Below, piece after piece: positions 17,818 to 26,392 of a stretch of 64,000 nucleotides of DNA (position 1 is the first letter of the stretch; each line of letters starts with the position of its first letter). A program made the position numbers and the translations under genes. The notes beneath the pieces are model-generated. The model was not told where the DNA came from and made no database searches. It saw only the letters and a program-made list of their open reading frames with translations. Location: positions 62,001 to 126,000 of the forward strand of contig NC_009956.1 of the NCBI RefSeq assembly GCF_000018145.1, written 5' to 3'. The DNA comes from Dinoroseobacter shibae DFL 12 = DSM 16493. Lineage in GTDB: Bacteria > Pseudomonadota > Alphaproteobacteria > Rhodobacterales > Rhodobacteraceae.

Positions 17818-18708
17818 TCACTCGGCCTCGGGGGGCTGGTGCGGCACGCGCAAATCCCGGGGGGCCCGGCCCTCGGCCAGCCCGTACTGGAGGAAATGCC
17901 GGGCCGGGTCGCTGCCGCTCTCGGCCACGTCGGGGTTGGTCATGTTGTACCAGTCCGGATCGAACGCGCCGCTGGCCACGATCCGGGCGGCATACTCGGT
18001 GTACTCCTCTTCCGAGAAGGGCGCTCCGGAGGGGTGGCTGAGCAATGGTCCCAGCAGCGGCGCGAGCCAGGTTCCGGCTGCGTGGACTGCGCGGTCGCTG
18101 TCGTCGGCGCGGGCTTCGGCCTCCGACAGCAGCCGGGACAGCTCCACGATTTCCTGGGCCTGGGTGGCGAGTTGCTGGGTCTGGCGGGCCACGGTCTGTT
18201 CCAGGTCGGGCAGATTTCCTGCTTTGGCGCGCGCGGTCGCGAGCTCCTGTTGGAGCATTTCGAGATGGCTGTTGCCGCTGCCTTCCGCCTTGGTGAGCCG
18301 GTCGGAGAGCTCGGCGATCCGTGCGGCGTCCTGGTCGCGGTGCTCCTGCATCCGGGCCAGCACACGGGTGAGTTCCAGCACCTCGGTGCGGGCTTCGGCG
18401 AGCCGGGCGTGGGCGGCATCCCGCGCACCTTCGAGGATGCGGATTTCCACCTGCGCGGCATAGGCGTCGGTCTCGGCGCGGTCCGCTTCGGCCCGCGCCG
18501 CGGCGAGCTCGTCTTCCAGAGCTGAGATGGTCCGGGTACGGGTGCCCAGGGCAGTTTCGGCCTCCAGCAGCTTCTTCTGGGTCTCGAGGAGGATTTCGAC
18601 GACTTCGGCCTTGGTCGCGGAGACCCTGGGGGGTGTCGATCCCCCGGAGCCTGTCGCGGAGCGCCGCCTCGAAGCGGCAACTGTCTTGGTCGTCGAAGTC
18701 TTGGGCAT
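17818..18708 (-). CDS. Coiled-coil protein with C-terminal WYxxxxPDV module
   Basis: 296 residues. A basic, Ser/Thr-rich start (about 1-30) is followed by a long coiled coil (about 31-205) rich in Glu, Ala, Leu and Arg. The C-terminal part (about 230-280) carries a SGAFDPDWYNMTNPDV...HFLQYGLAEGR segment, the same module found twice at the N-terminus of the glycosyltransferase encoded next. No signal peptide or membrane segment. The shared module and overlap-close gene order suggest a scaffold that holds or polymer-length-gates the glycosyltransferase; that function is an inference. ATG 18708 has an AGGGA site. Confidence 0.65.
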   Translation of the reverse strand: MPKTSTTKTVAASRRRSATGSGGSTPPRVSATKAEVVEILLETQKKLLEAETALGTRTRTISALEDELAAARAEADRAETDAYAAQVEIRILEGARDAAHARLAEARTEVLELTRVLARMQEHRDQDAARIAELSDRLTKAEGSGNSHLEMLQQELATARAKAGNLPDLEQTVARQTQQLATQAQEIVELSRLLSEAEARADDSDRAVHAAGTWLAPLLGPLLSHPSGAPFSEEEYTEYAARIVASGAFDPDWYNMTNPDVAESGSDPARHFLQYGLAEGRAPRDLRVPHQPPEAE

Positions 18709-18803
18709 GCCCGGTCCCTGGCAGAAAATGGATTATGTGTGATCGGTCTCGTTCTAATGCATCTGATCGGACAGGACAGCCGGTTTCTGTCGCAGCGCAG
18801 CAT

Positions 18804-19883
18804 TTAGGCGGAAGGTGTGCCTCGGGGCCGGTACGGGCCGTCCTGGCGGGGGGGCGTGGGGCGCCCGGCGGCATTGGCCTGCGCCCGGGCCTGGATCCAG
18901 GCCCAGCTGCTCGCGCACATCTGCGCCAGGTCCCGTTTCGCCTCGAACCCCAGCAGCGCGCGGGCACGCTCCACCGTGGCGCAATAGATCGGCACGTCGC
19001 CCGGGCGGCGGTCCACGATGCGGTAGGGCAGGGCGCGCCCGCAGGCCGCCGAGTAGGCCGCGACCATCTCCAGCACGGAATATCCCCGCCCGGTGCCGAG
19101 GTTGACCAGGTGGCTCTCGCCGGTCTCCAGCAGGGATTTCAGCGACAGCACATGGCCCTCGGCCAGATCCTCCACATGGATGTAGTCGCGCACGCCGGTG
19201 CCGTCGGGCGTCGGATAGTCATCGCCGAAGACCTGCAGATGGGGGCGCTGGCCCATGGCGACCTGGGCGATGTAGGGCATCAGGTTGTTGGGGATGTCCG
19301 ACGGATCCTCCCCGATCAGCGCCGAGCCGTGCGCGCCCGCGGGGTTGAAATAGCGCAAGGTGCCGAAGGCCCATTTCGGGTCCGACGTCGCGAGCGCGTC
19401 GAGGATCAGCTCCCCGGTGATCTTGGTCAGCCCGTAGGGGTTCATGTGCCGGTGGGGCGCGGTCTCGGGCGTCGGGGTGACATCGGGGATGCCGTAGACC
19501 GTGGCCGAGGAGGAAAACACCAGCCGGTGGACGCAAGCGGCCTCCATTTCCTGCAACAGGCCCACGAGGCCCGTGCAGTTGGTCTCGAAATACGCCAGCG
19601 GCATCGCCACGCTTTCGCCCACCGCCTTGCGCGCGGCGAAATGGACCACCGCGTCGATCCGGGTCTCGGTGAAGAGCCGCGCCAGCAGGCCCCGGTCCAG
19701 AACCGAGCCTTCATAAAGCCGCACCGGCGCGCCGGTGATCAGCTCCAGCCGGTCGGGCACATCGCGGGCGGCATTGGAGAAATCGTCCAGGATCACCACC
19801 TCGAACCCGGCCGCCTTCAGCGCCACGTAGGTGTGCGAGCCGATATAGCCCGCGCCGCCGGTCAGAAGGATGGTCTGGGTCAT
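18804..19883 (-). CDS. galE: UDP-glucose 4-epimerase
   Basis: 359 residues of the extended short-chain dehydrogenase type that interconverts UDP-glucose and UDP-galactose (possibly the N-acetyl forms). GGAGYIGS at 9-16 binds NAD. Ser126 in SSSATVYG and Tyr150/Lys154 in YGLTK form the catalytic set, and RYFNPAGAH and GDDYPTPDGTGVRDYIHV are family hallmarks. The length is slightly above the usual 330-340 because of a proline- and arginine-rich tail. It supplies galactose donors for the local glycosyltransferases. Start ATG 19883 has a GAAGG site; the coiled-coil gene follows after 95 bases. Confidence 0.93.
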   Translation of the reverse strand: MTQTILLTGGAGYIGSHTYVALKAAGFEVVILDDFSNAARDVPDRLELITGAPVRLYEGSVLDRGLLARLFTETRIDAVVHFAARKAVGESVAMPLAYFETNCTGLVGLLQEMEAACVHRLVFSSSATVYGIPDVTPTPETAPHRHMNPYGLTKITGELILDALATSDPKWAFGTLRYFNPAGAHGSALIGEDPSDIPNNLMPYIAQVAMGQRPHLQVFGDDYPTPDGTGVRDYIHVEDLAEGHVLSLKSLLETGESHLVNLGTGRGYSVLEMVAAYSAACGRALPYRIVDRRPGDVPIYCATVERARALLGFEAKRDLAQMCASSWAWIQARAQANAAGRPTPPRQDGPYRPRGTPSA

Positions 19884-19945
19884 GAAAGCCTTCGGGGGTC
19901 AACGCAGTGGGGATGCTGCCCTTCTGCCGGGGGGGCGCGGCTGGG

Positions 19946-21121
19946 TCAATGGGCGGGGCCGTGTCGGGGCGGGGGCGTGCCGGAGGATGTCGGCGGGGTG
20001 GTGGTTTGTGGCGGCTGCAGGCGATGGGGAATGCCCACCGCGTCGAAGAACCGGCAAAAGGCGCTGAAATAGGCTCTTTGCCGGGTGTTGAACCGGTCCG
20101 GATCGACCCGGGCCCACAGGGCGCGCGGATCGATCCGGCCGGCCTGGCGGACCTGCGCGAAGGGCAGGGCCGGAAGCCCCGCCTGGCGGGCCATTTCCTG
20201 CGTGCGGCTGTCATGGGTCAGCAGCAGCGCGGGCGTGCCCGCCAGCAGCGGCGCGATGACCCCGTGCAGCCGGGTGCCGATCACCAGGTCTCTGCCACGG
20301 GCCCAGTCGATCCAGTCCGGCGCGTTGCCGAAGATGCGCAGACGCCGCGCCGCCCAGGCCGCGGCCTCGGCCCGGTTGGGCCCGTCCAGGGTCAGATCCA
20401 CATCCAGGGCTCGGGCCAGGTGCGGCCAGTCGGCCTCCTGCGCGGTCCCGCGGGCCAGCCGGACCAGGGGCAGTTCGGTCTGGGCCACGTACGCGGCCCC
20501 CAATCGCCGCGTCTCACCCAGCATGAAGCGGGCGAGGTCCATCCGGGGGCCGTCGCGCTGCGGCGGCAGCAGCCCGTTCAGGCCCAGCCGCAAGGGGCCG
20601 TCGCCCGGCGCGCGCGCGATCGCCGCCGGCCGGTCCAGGTGATAGAGCAGCGAGGGGCATCCGGTCACCGTCACGTTGGAGATGCCGTAATGGTCCAGCA
20701 CCTCGGCGCTGAAATCGCCCCGGACCGAGATCGCGCCGCTGCGCTCGGAGACCACCGCCAGCAGCCGCCGTGTGCCCGCGGGCAGTTCGGGAATGCGCCC
20801 GTCCTGGGCCTGGGCGCCGAGGCCCACCAGCACCGTGGGCTTGTCCACCTGTTCGATCAGCGCGGCCATCTCGCCGAGATCCCGCCCGGGCTGCAGCCAG
20901 TTCGCCGCCGCGATCACCACGCCGTCACAGGTCTCGCGCAGGCGTGCGAAGGCTTCCGGCCCGGTGATGTCGAAGTCTGCGCCCCGCACCAGCCGCCGCA
21001 GGGCGGCCGAGAAGATCAGGTTGCCGGTATTCTGCCCGGTCGCGTCGAGGAACGCCTCCGGCGCCCGGGTGGCGTCGTCGCCGGGCAGGGGCGAAATGGC
21101 CGAGATATAGGGTCTTTTCAT
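19946..21121 (-). CDS. Polysaccharide pyruvyl transferase family protein (copy 2)
   Basis: 391 residues, paralogous to the protein at 10755-11885. Shared strings include VIAAANWLQP, the SVRG.FSAEVL.HYGI.NVTVTGCPSLL region, G.RLHGVI and a LLTHDSRTQEM counterpart. It should add pyruvate to a sugar of the polymer; two copies may mean two acceptor sugars. The chosen start is the MKRPYISAIS methionine at 21121, which matches the beginning of copy 1; upstream open frame is GC-bias only. It carries a Pro/Thr-rich C-terminal tail absent from copy 1. galE follows after 62 bases. Confidence 0.82.
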   Translation of the reverse strand: MKRPYISAISPLPGDDATRAPEAFLDATGQNTGNLIFSAALRRLVRGADFDITGPEAFARLRETCDGVVIAAANWLQPGRDLGEMAALIEQVDKPTVLVGLGAQAQDGRIPELPAGTRRLLAVVSERSGAISVRGDFSAEVLDHYGISNVTVTGCPSLLYHLDRPAAIARAPGDGPLRLGLNGLLPPQRDGPRMDLARFMLGETRRLGAAYVAQTELPLVRLARGTAQEADWPHLARALDVDLTLDGPNRAEAAAWAARRLRIFGNAPDWIDWARGRDLVIGTRLHGVIAPLLAGTPALLLTHDSRTQEMARQAGLPALPFAQVRQAGRIDPRALWARVDPDRFNTRQRAYFSAFCRFFDAVGIPHRLQPPQTTTPPTSSGTPPPRHGPAH

Positions 21122-21555
21122 GGGAATTTGCGCGGGCCGCAGATCCCTGACCGGGTGTTGGCGTGCCCGCAAGATTTTCTGAAATTTAACATAACCTTGA
21201 TTACCTGACAGGCTTTCGGAACCGGGTGGGAGCACGCCCGCAGGGCCACGCCTGTCGGCAACCAATGGGTTGTCTCGGGGTGCGATCCTGCCACGGGTGC
21301 CGCCGACACGCAACTTGGCCCGCAAGATCGCTGCCGCGGCGCAGGTCGGTGGCCCGGCCCGGATTGCAGGCCCCTCGAACGCACCGGACATCCCCGTGCC
21401 CCGCCCGCTTGGGGGGCTTCGCGTGATGGCGTCCCCCGTGTTCGATACCTGCTTGGAGCTGGGGCGGTCGGGTGCCGCGCCGCATCGAAAACAGGGTCTT
21501 TTCGGGGCTTTTTCGGGGTCTCTGCTCCGCCCGGGTCGGCTCCGACCGGTCGGAC
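21122..21555. other. Non-coding gap upstream of the pyruvyl transferase / galE / glycosyltransferase run
   Basis: 434 bases without a supported gene. The only AT-rich patch is near 21180-21205. Read on the minus strand it contains TTATGTTAAATTTC-like sequence that could hold a promoter for the minus-strand operon starting at 21121, about 60-80 bases downstream. The rest is GC-rich with no clear repeat. Confidence 0.4.
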
Positions 21556-22359
21556 TCAGGGCGTGACGGGAAGGGTGTCGATCGGGATCGCCAGGGCCCG
21601 GGGGCCGTCCGGGGTGGTGGTCACCGCCGACAGGACGCCGCGGATGGCAGGGCCGGTGGGGGTCATGACCAGAAGCGGCGCACCGCTGTCGCCTTGCATG
21701 GCGGCACAGGAGGTTGCGAGGATTTCCGCCCCGCCCGCCCGTGCACTTTCGAGCGGACAGGCCCGGGCGCGGCTCAGCACATGGGGGCGCAGGCCCGCAT
21801 AGCCGGCCAGCGTGATTTCGCCCGCGGCCTCGGGCCCGGCCAGCGGCAGCGTGCCGACCGTGGCCCCGAGGGGCGCGTCCAGCACCAGCACGGCCCAGTC
21901 CGTGGCCACCGCCCCGTGAAAGACCGGGCTGTCGGGATCGTGGACCGGGTCGAGCACATATCCCGTCACCCCCGCCACGCCGATCCCGGTGCTGCGCTGG
22001 TATCCCGCCACGAAGCGCAGGCTTTCGGGCGGCAGCCAGCGTTTGCGCGCGGCGTTGTAGAGGCAATGGGCGGCGGTCAGCACCCGGTCCTCGGCCACCA
22101 GCGTGCCGGTGCAATGGCTGCGTTGGCTCAGCCCGCCGAAATTCACCCTTCCGATGGCCGACCAGGGCGGGGCGGCGGCGTCGAGGATCTCGCGGGCGCG
22201 GATCGCGGCACAGCCCGCGCTCTGGCGCTGACCCAGGGCACAGATCGCGCTGAGCCCGGGGCGGTAGACCCGATCGTTTCCGGGGTCCGGCGCCGGAGGC
22301 GCCTGCGCCTGGGCGAGGCCGGTGAGACAGAGCAGAAGAACAGCGACCAGACGCAGCAT
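21556..22359 (-). CDS. Secreted trypsin-like serine protease
   Basis: 267 residues with a signal peptide (MLRLVAVLLLCLTGLAQA). The catalytic triad is visible: His98 in LTAAHC, Asp154 in TDWAVLVL and Ser225 in GDSGAPL. Several cysteines could form disulfides. It belongs to the chymotrypsin/V8-like S1 fold and should act in the periplasm or outside the cell. The ATG at 22359 has a GAGAGGG ribosome site, preferred over an upstream start that would bury the signal peptide. It is divergent from the RTX gene at 22768 and might process surface or secreted proteins; its target is unknown. Confidence 0.85.
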   Translation of the reverse strand: MLRLVAVLLLCLTGLAQAQAPPAPDPGNDRVYRPGLSAICALGQRQSAGCAAIRAREILDAAAPPWSAIGRVNFGGLSQRSHCTGTLVAEDRVLTAAHCLYNAARKRWLPPESLRFVAGYQRSTGIGVAGVTGYVLDPVHDPDSPVFHGAVATDWAVLVLDAPLGATVGTLPLAGPEAAGEITLAGYAGLRPHVLSRARACPLESARAGGAEILATSCAAMQGDSGAPLLVMTPTGPAIRGVLSAVTTTPDGPRALAIPIDTLPVTP

Positions 22360-22661
22360 GAACCCTCTCTTGGATGCGGTTTCCCGCGCGGCAGTCGGCC
22401 ACGGGTGTACTGTCCGGGCAGCATACAGCCCGGCACAGTGCCGTGCTGACACGAGGACCTTACCCGAACCTGCCGGGGAAACCGCCAGGTTCCCATTTTT
22501 CGAAGCATAGCCGGATCACCTTCTCGAGGAAACGCTCCGGCGGCCTGTATGCAGAGGCGGACATGTCGATGCAGACCATACCCGAGGGCCAATAGCCCGA
22601 GGTCTTCCGCTCGGCACCCAGCCACGCTGCATGGGTTGCCTGCTGGCTGCAAGGCCAGCTC

Positions 22662-22683
22662 CGGAAAAGAATAAATTTTTCCG
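22662..22683 (+). promoter_or_regulatory. AT-rich inverted repeat in the RTX leader region
   Basis: CGGAAAA at 22662-22668 pairs with TTTTCCG at 22677-22683 across eight bases. It is about 85 bases upstream of the RTX start and could be an operator or a weak terminator-like hairpin. Confidence 0.4.
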
Positions 22684-22733
22684 AAATAGACACAGAGACA
22701 CCAAAAGAAAGCGCCTCTCAAGCCGTGTGGATC

Positions 22734-22754
22734 CGCGAAGAGATAATCTTCGCG
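22734..22754 (+). promoter_or_regulatory. Hairpin immediately upstream of the RTX ribosome-binding site
   Basis: CGCGAAGA (22734-22741) and TCTTCGCG (22747-22754) form a perfect 8-bp stem with a five-base loop, ending two bases before the GAGGA ribosome site of the gene at 22768. Placement suits translational or transcript-stability control. Confidence 0.5.
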
Positions 22755-22767
22755 CCGAGGAAACCAC

Positions 22768-25700
22768 ATGGCTCAATTTTCCGAAATTACCGCAGACCAC
22801 TTTGGTATGATCTACACAGGAAATATGCCAAACCGCGTAAGTCTCGAAAACTTCATAGAAATCACGAACTATACCGGGATTGAATCGATCCGATGGCCTG
22901 GAGGAACCCTGTCAGAGATCGGATTCAGGAATGCGGGCGATGAAAATTATTATGACCTGACAGCAGACAATCTCCTGGAGAATCAATCGGGTACTGGCGC
23001 AATCCCTGCAGGGCTTTCCGAGATATTAAGCGTCGCTGTAGAAGAGGATCTCGGAGTTTCAATAATCATTCCTACACTTTGCTACACTGATCCTATTAAG
23101 AATGGAATGATGGAATCGCCCAATCTTGACCTTGCATTTCAAGAATATTACGATTTCTTGGAGAAGCTCTTGGTAGAGAAGGCCTGGGGCAAGGTTCCTG
23201 CGAATTTTACGCTTGAAATCGGGAATGAGGCGTCTCTTCATTTTGGAGAAAACCAAGATAAGTATGGGCAAATAGCCAATACGTTCCTCGCGGCCTATGA
23301 CAAGATTCTGGGCGACTATGCGATGGACGATCCAGTCGATATAGCGATTCAAATGGGTATCAGTCAGAACCAGAGCATGAACCAGATCGTGATTGCACAG
23401 ATCGATGACGATTTCAGTCACCATATCGATGCTGTCCGCAATCATGAGCTCAACAAGAACCACGGTCTTTCATGGGACAAGGGGTGGGCAGGGCTGAACG
23501 ATGCGTCCAAGCAATATTTCGATGAATGGCTTGAAAAGACCGGTAAGGATGAGCGCAGTCTCGATCATTATGTCTCTGCCTGGAATACGGGAACACCAAC
23601 CGTAAGGGATCAAGACGGAAATGTGAAGGAGCCGGATCCGATTGCCGACGATTACGGCATGAAGGAACTGAGTGCAGTTGTTGAAATGTTTGCGAACTTC
23701 AGCCTTCTTGGGGTCGATAAAGCCTCTCATTGGGGTGTTGCCGTCTCAGAAGCTCACCCGAACGAAACATCTTCCGTGAACAGGGACGGATCTCTCAATT
23801 ACACGCCCAAAGCGGAAGTGATACGGCTTGTCCACGAGAGCCTGATCGGAACGACGCTGTCCCATGACATTACCAAAGATGCCGATGGCAACCAGATCCG
23901 CGCAGGATATTTCAGGTCGGATATCGATGGAGAAAATGATCCAACGCCATATCGGGTTTTCCTCTTCGAGGATGACAGTAAATACGTCATGTTCATTGCG
24001 GCAAATCGTTTCGAAATGGCCGAGACCGATGTCGAGATGGAAGTTGAAATAATCCTGTCGGATTATATCGGCGATCCGGATGTCATCGGTTTTGCGTGGA
24101 GCGAGCAAATTACGGTCGATGATCCCGTCTTCAACTTTTCCGACACGCTTGATGAAACGTCCGTGCTTGCCACGCGGCACAGTATTCAACATTGGGATGA
24201 GGGGTTTACGGTAAATCTGTCTCAGAATTACGAACTCGTGCGAGTTATCGCGTCAAAGCAATCTCCTGGTAAAGGAAATCTCCATCTTTGGGGAAGTGAC
24301 GCAGGTGATGCTCTTCAAGGCGGGGGTGGAAGCGACACCCTGGAGGGCAACGCCGGAACGGACATGTTGTTTGGCGCAAATGGCGGTGACATTCTGCGCG
24401 GCGGCGCAGGCGACGACACGCTGTTGGGTGAGGCTGGCGACGATGATCTGCAGGGTGGGGATGGCGCAGATATCCTCCACGACGGTGACGGTCGGGACGA
24501 TTTGCGTGGTGGCACCGGCGCGGATCTGTTCGTGCTGGCTGCCGATGGTCTGGAAGACGTGATTTGGGATTTCAACCCCGAAGAGGACCAGCTTGATCTA
24601 TCTGCATGGACGACATTGCGAGCGACGTCGCAAATTACTTTCGAAGCAACTTCCACGGGTGCGCGTTTGCTCCATGGCAACGAGGTGCTGATACTCCACA
24701 GCTCCGGCGGCACGTCCTTGGATCGCACGTTCCTGCCGAGCATTTGGCTGCTGAATTCCCGGGAAGTGCCATTGCCCGACACAGTGCCTGCAGTATTCGA
24801 ACAGGCAGGAGCCCCAATGCCGCGCGCATTCCAAGCCAACGCGGTTCATGGCAACGACCATTACAACATCACGGGCAATGGCACGGATGAGAATGTGCGC
24901 GCCGGAGCCGGGCGTAACCTGCTGGTCGATGGGGCGGGCGCGGACCGGATGGTTGGAAGCGCGGGGGCCGATATTTTCGTTCTTGTTGCCGATGGCGCTC
25001 TGGACGAGATTGTCGGTTTCAATCCAGATGAGGACCGGCTCGACCTGTCTGGCTGGGAGATGCTGCGCAGCACCATGCAACTTTCTATTGCCGCCATCGA
25101 AGACGGGGCCCGGATCACCTATCGCGATGAAACCTTGGTGCTGCGCAGCGTGGACGGTGCGCCGCTTGATCCGGGCGTGCTTGCCGGGCTCGACATGCTG
25201 GAGCTCAGCCGGGTGCCGATCTTGCCGACGGTGTTGCAGGAGTCGTTCCAGGGTAGCTCTCTCGAGGAGTTGCTGGAGGGAAATGCCGGGGTCAACATCT
25301 TGCGCGGCCGGGCTGGCAATGATCGGCTAATGGGTCACGGCGGTGACGACTGGATCGAAGGTGGGATCGGCGCGGACACCCTGGAGGGCGGGGCCGATGA
25401 CGATCTGTTGTTTGGCAATGCTGGCCACGACACCCTGCTGGGCCAGAGCGGCAACGACTTCCTGGAGGGCAATGCAGGCAATGATCTGATCCGCGGTGGT
25501 TCGGGCCATGACTGGCTGACCGGGGGCCAGGGCAACGATCACCTGTTGGGCGAGATCGGCGACGACATCCTCTGGGGCCTGGGCGGCAGCGACACTCTGG
25601 AGGGGGGCGACGGCGCAGATCAGCTAGAAGGTGGCGATGCCAATGATTGGCTGTTCGGGGATGCGGGCAATGACACGTTGAATGGCGGGGTCGGGTTCGA

Positions 25701-26262
25701 CTGGCTCGACGGCGGTGACGGCAATGACATCCTGACCGGACTGGAAGGGTTCGACAGCCTCTTTGGCGGCGCGGGCGATGACAGCCTGTCGGGCAATGCG
25801 GGTAACGACCTGATCGAGGGCGGCGCGGGCGATGACACCCTGCAGGGTGGCCAGGGGATCGATGTGCTCCGCGGCGGCGCAGGCAACGACCTGATCCGCG
25901 GCCAGACCGGGTTCGACGAGCTCTTCGGTGGGGCGGGCAATGACACTCTGCAGGGCGGTGAGGGCAATGACCGGCTGGCCGGCGAGGCGGGCAACGATGT
26001 CCTGACCGGCGGGATTGGGGCGGATGTGTTCGTCTTCGATGCAGGCACCGACGTGATCACGGATTTCTCGCTCATGGTGGACCGGCTGGCGCTGGACGGC
26101 GCGGCGCTGGGGATCGCAGGGCTGGACGGGGCGACCGTGCTGGAGCGGTTCTCCCAACGGGACGCGGAGGGGGTTCAGCTGCGCTTCGAGACGGGCGACG
26201 GGCTCGATCTGGAGGGGGTGTTCAACCTCACCCGGCTGGCGGACCTGATCGATATCTTCTGA
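22768..26262 (+). CDS. Type I-secreted RTX protein with clan GH-A glycosidase-like head
   Basis: 1164 residues. Residues 1 to ~500 resemble clan GH-A hydrolases of the arabinofuranosidase/heparanase kind: IRWPGG at 41-46, LEIGNE with the expected acid/base Glu154, and YVSAWNTG at 258-265 where the nucleophile motif (T/S)EWN would lie. Position 261 is Ala, so activity is doubtful. From ~510 there are two blocks of GGxGxDxLxG calcium-binding nonapeptides separated by ~100-residue spacers. The C-terminus (GADVFVFDAGTD...) is an RTX export signal shared with the next gene. No Sec signal is present, as expected for type I secretion. The head is plainly AT-richer than the repeats, suggesting a transferred module. 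The secretion ABC transporter is not in this window. Confidence 0.8.
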   Translation: MAQFSEITADHFGMIYTGNMPNRVSLENFIEITNYTGIESIRWPGGTLSEIGFRNAGDENYYDLTADNLLENQSGTGAIPAGLSEILSVAVEEDLGVSIIIPTLCYTDPIKNGMMESPNLDLAFQEYYDFLEKLLVEKAWGKVPANFTLEIGNEASLHFGENQDKYGQIANTFLAAYDKILGDYAMDDPVDIAIQMGISQNQSMNQIVIAQIDDDFSHHIDAVRNHELNKNHGLSWDKGWAGLNDASKQYFDEWLEKTGKDERSLDHYVSAWNTGTPTVRDQDGNVKEPDPIADDYGMKELSAVVEMFANFSLLGVDKASHWGVAVSEAHPNETSSVNRDGSLNYTPKAEVIRLVHESLIGTTLSHDITKDADGNQIRAGYFRSDIDGENDPTPYRVFLFEDDSKYVMFIAANRFEMAETDVEMEVEIILSDYIGDPDVIGFAWSEQITVDDPVFNFSDTLDETSVLATRHSIQHWDEGFTVNLSQNYELVRVIASKQSPGKGNLHLWGSDAGDALQGGGGSDTLEGNAGTDMLFGANGGDILRGGAGDDTLLGEAGDDDLQGGDGADILHDGDGRDDLRGGTGADLFVLAADGLEDVIWDFNPEEDQLDLSAWTTLRATSQITFEATSTGARLLHGNEVLILHSSGGTSLDRTFLPSIWLLNSREVPLPDTVPAVFEQAGAPMPRAFQANAVHGNDHYNITGNGTDENVRAGAGRNLLVDGAGADRMVGSAGADIFVLVADGALDEIVGFNPDEDRLDLSGWEMLRSTMQLSIAAIEDGARITYRDETLVLRSVDGAPLDPGVLAGLDMLELSRVPILPTVLQESFQGSSLEELLEGNAGVNILRGRAGNDRLMGHGGDDWIEGGIGADTLEGGADDDLLFGNAGHDTLLGQSGNDFLEGNAGNDLIRGGSGHDWLTGGQGNDHLLGEIGDDILWGLGGSDTLEGGDGADQLEGGDANDWLFGDAGNDTLNGGVGFDWLDGGDGNDILTGLEGFDSLFGGAGDDSLSGNAGNDLIEGGAGDDTLQGGQGIDVLRGGAGNDLIRGQTGFDELFGGAGNDTLQGGEGNDRLAGEAGNDVLTGGIGADVFVFDAGTDVITDFSLMVDRLALDGAALGIAGLDGATVLERFSQRDAEGVQLRFETGDGLDLEGVFNLTRLADLIDIF

Positions 26263-26392
26263 GCATGCCCGCCGGATACCGCTCTGCCCTGTCTCCGGGA
26301 CTCATTTGACCGCAATTCAGTAATTTCTTTATTCTCTCGGCACATGATCTTGTGTGGTGCCTGTATTCGAGATTCCCCAGAAGGAGATTCCC

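Larger units (their letters stand above)
22360..22767. other. Divergent intergenic region between protease and RTX glycosidase-like gene
   Basis: 408 bases carrying the promoters for both flanking genes. AT content rises sharply in the last 120 bases. Two inverted repeats lie in the RTX leader (22662-22683 and 22734-22754). No supported coding sequence was found; a minus-strand open frame at 22460-22693 has no recognisable features. Confidence 0.5.

Noticed and set aside
14331-18041. 1236-residue plus-strand open frame opposite the large glycosyltransferase
   Set aside because: Antisense shadow caused by high GC and biased third positions. Its translation is His/Gly/Gln-rich with no recognisable domain, while the minus strand has clear glycosyltransferase motifs.
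22460-22693. 78-codon minus-strand open frame upstream of the RTX gene
   Set aside because: No recognised motif, no ribosome site and overlap with likely promoter elements; at most a remnant.
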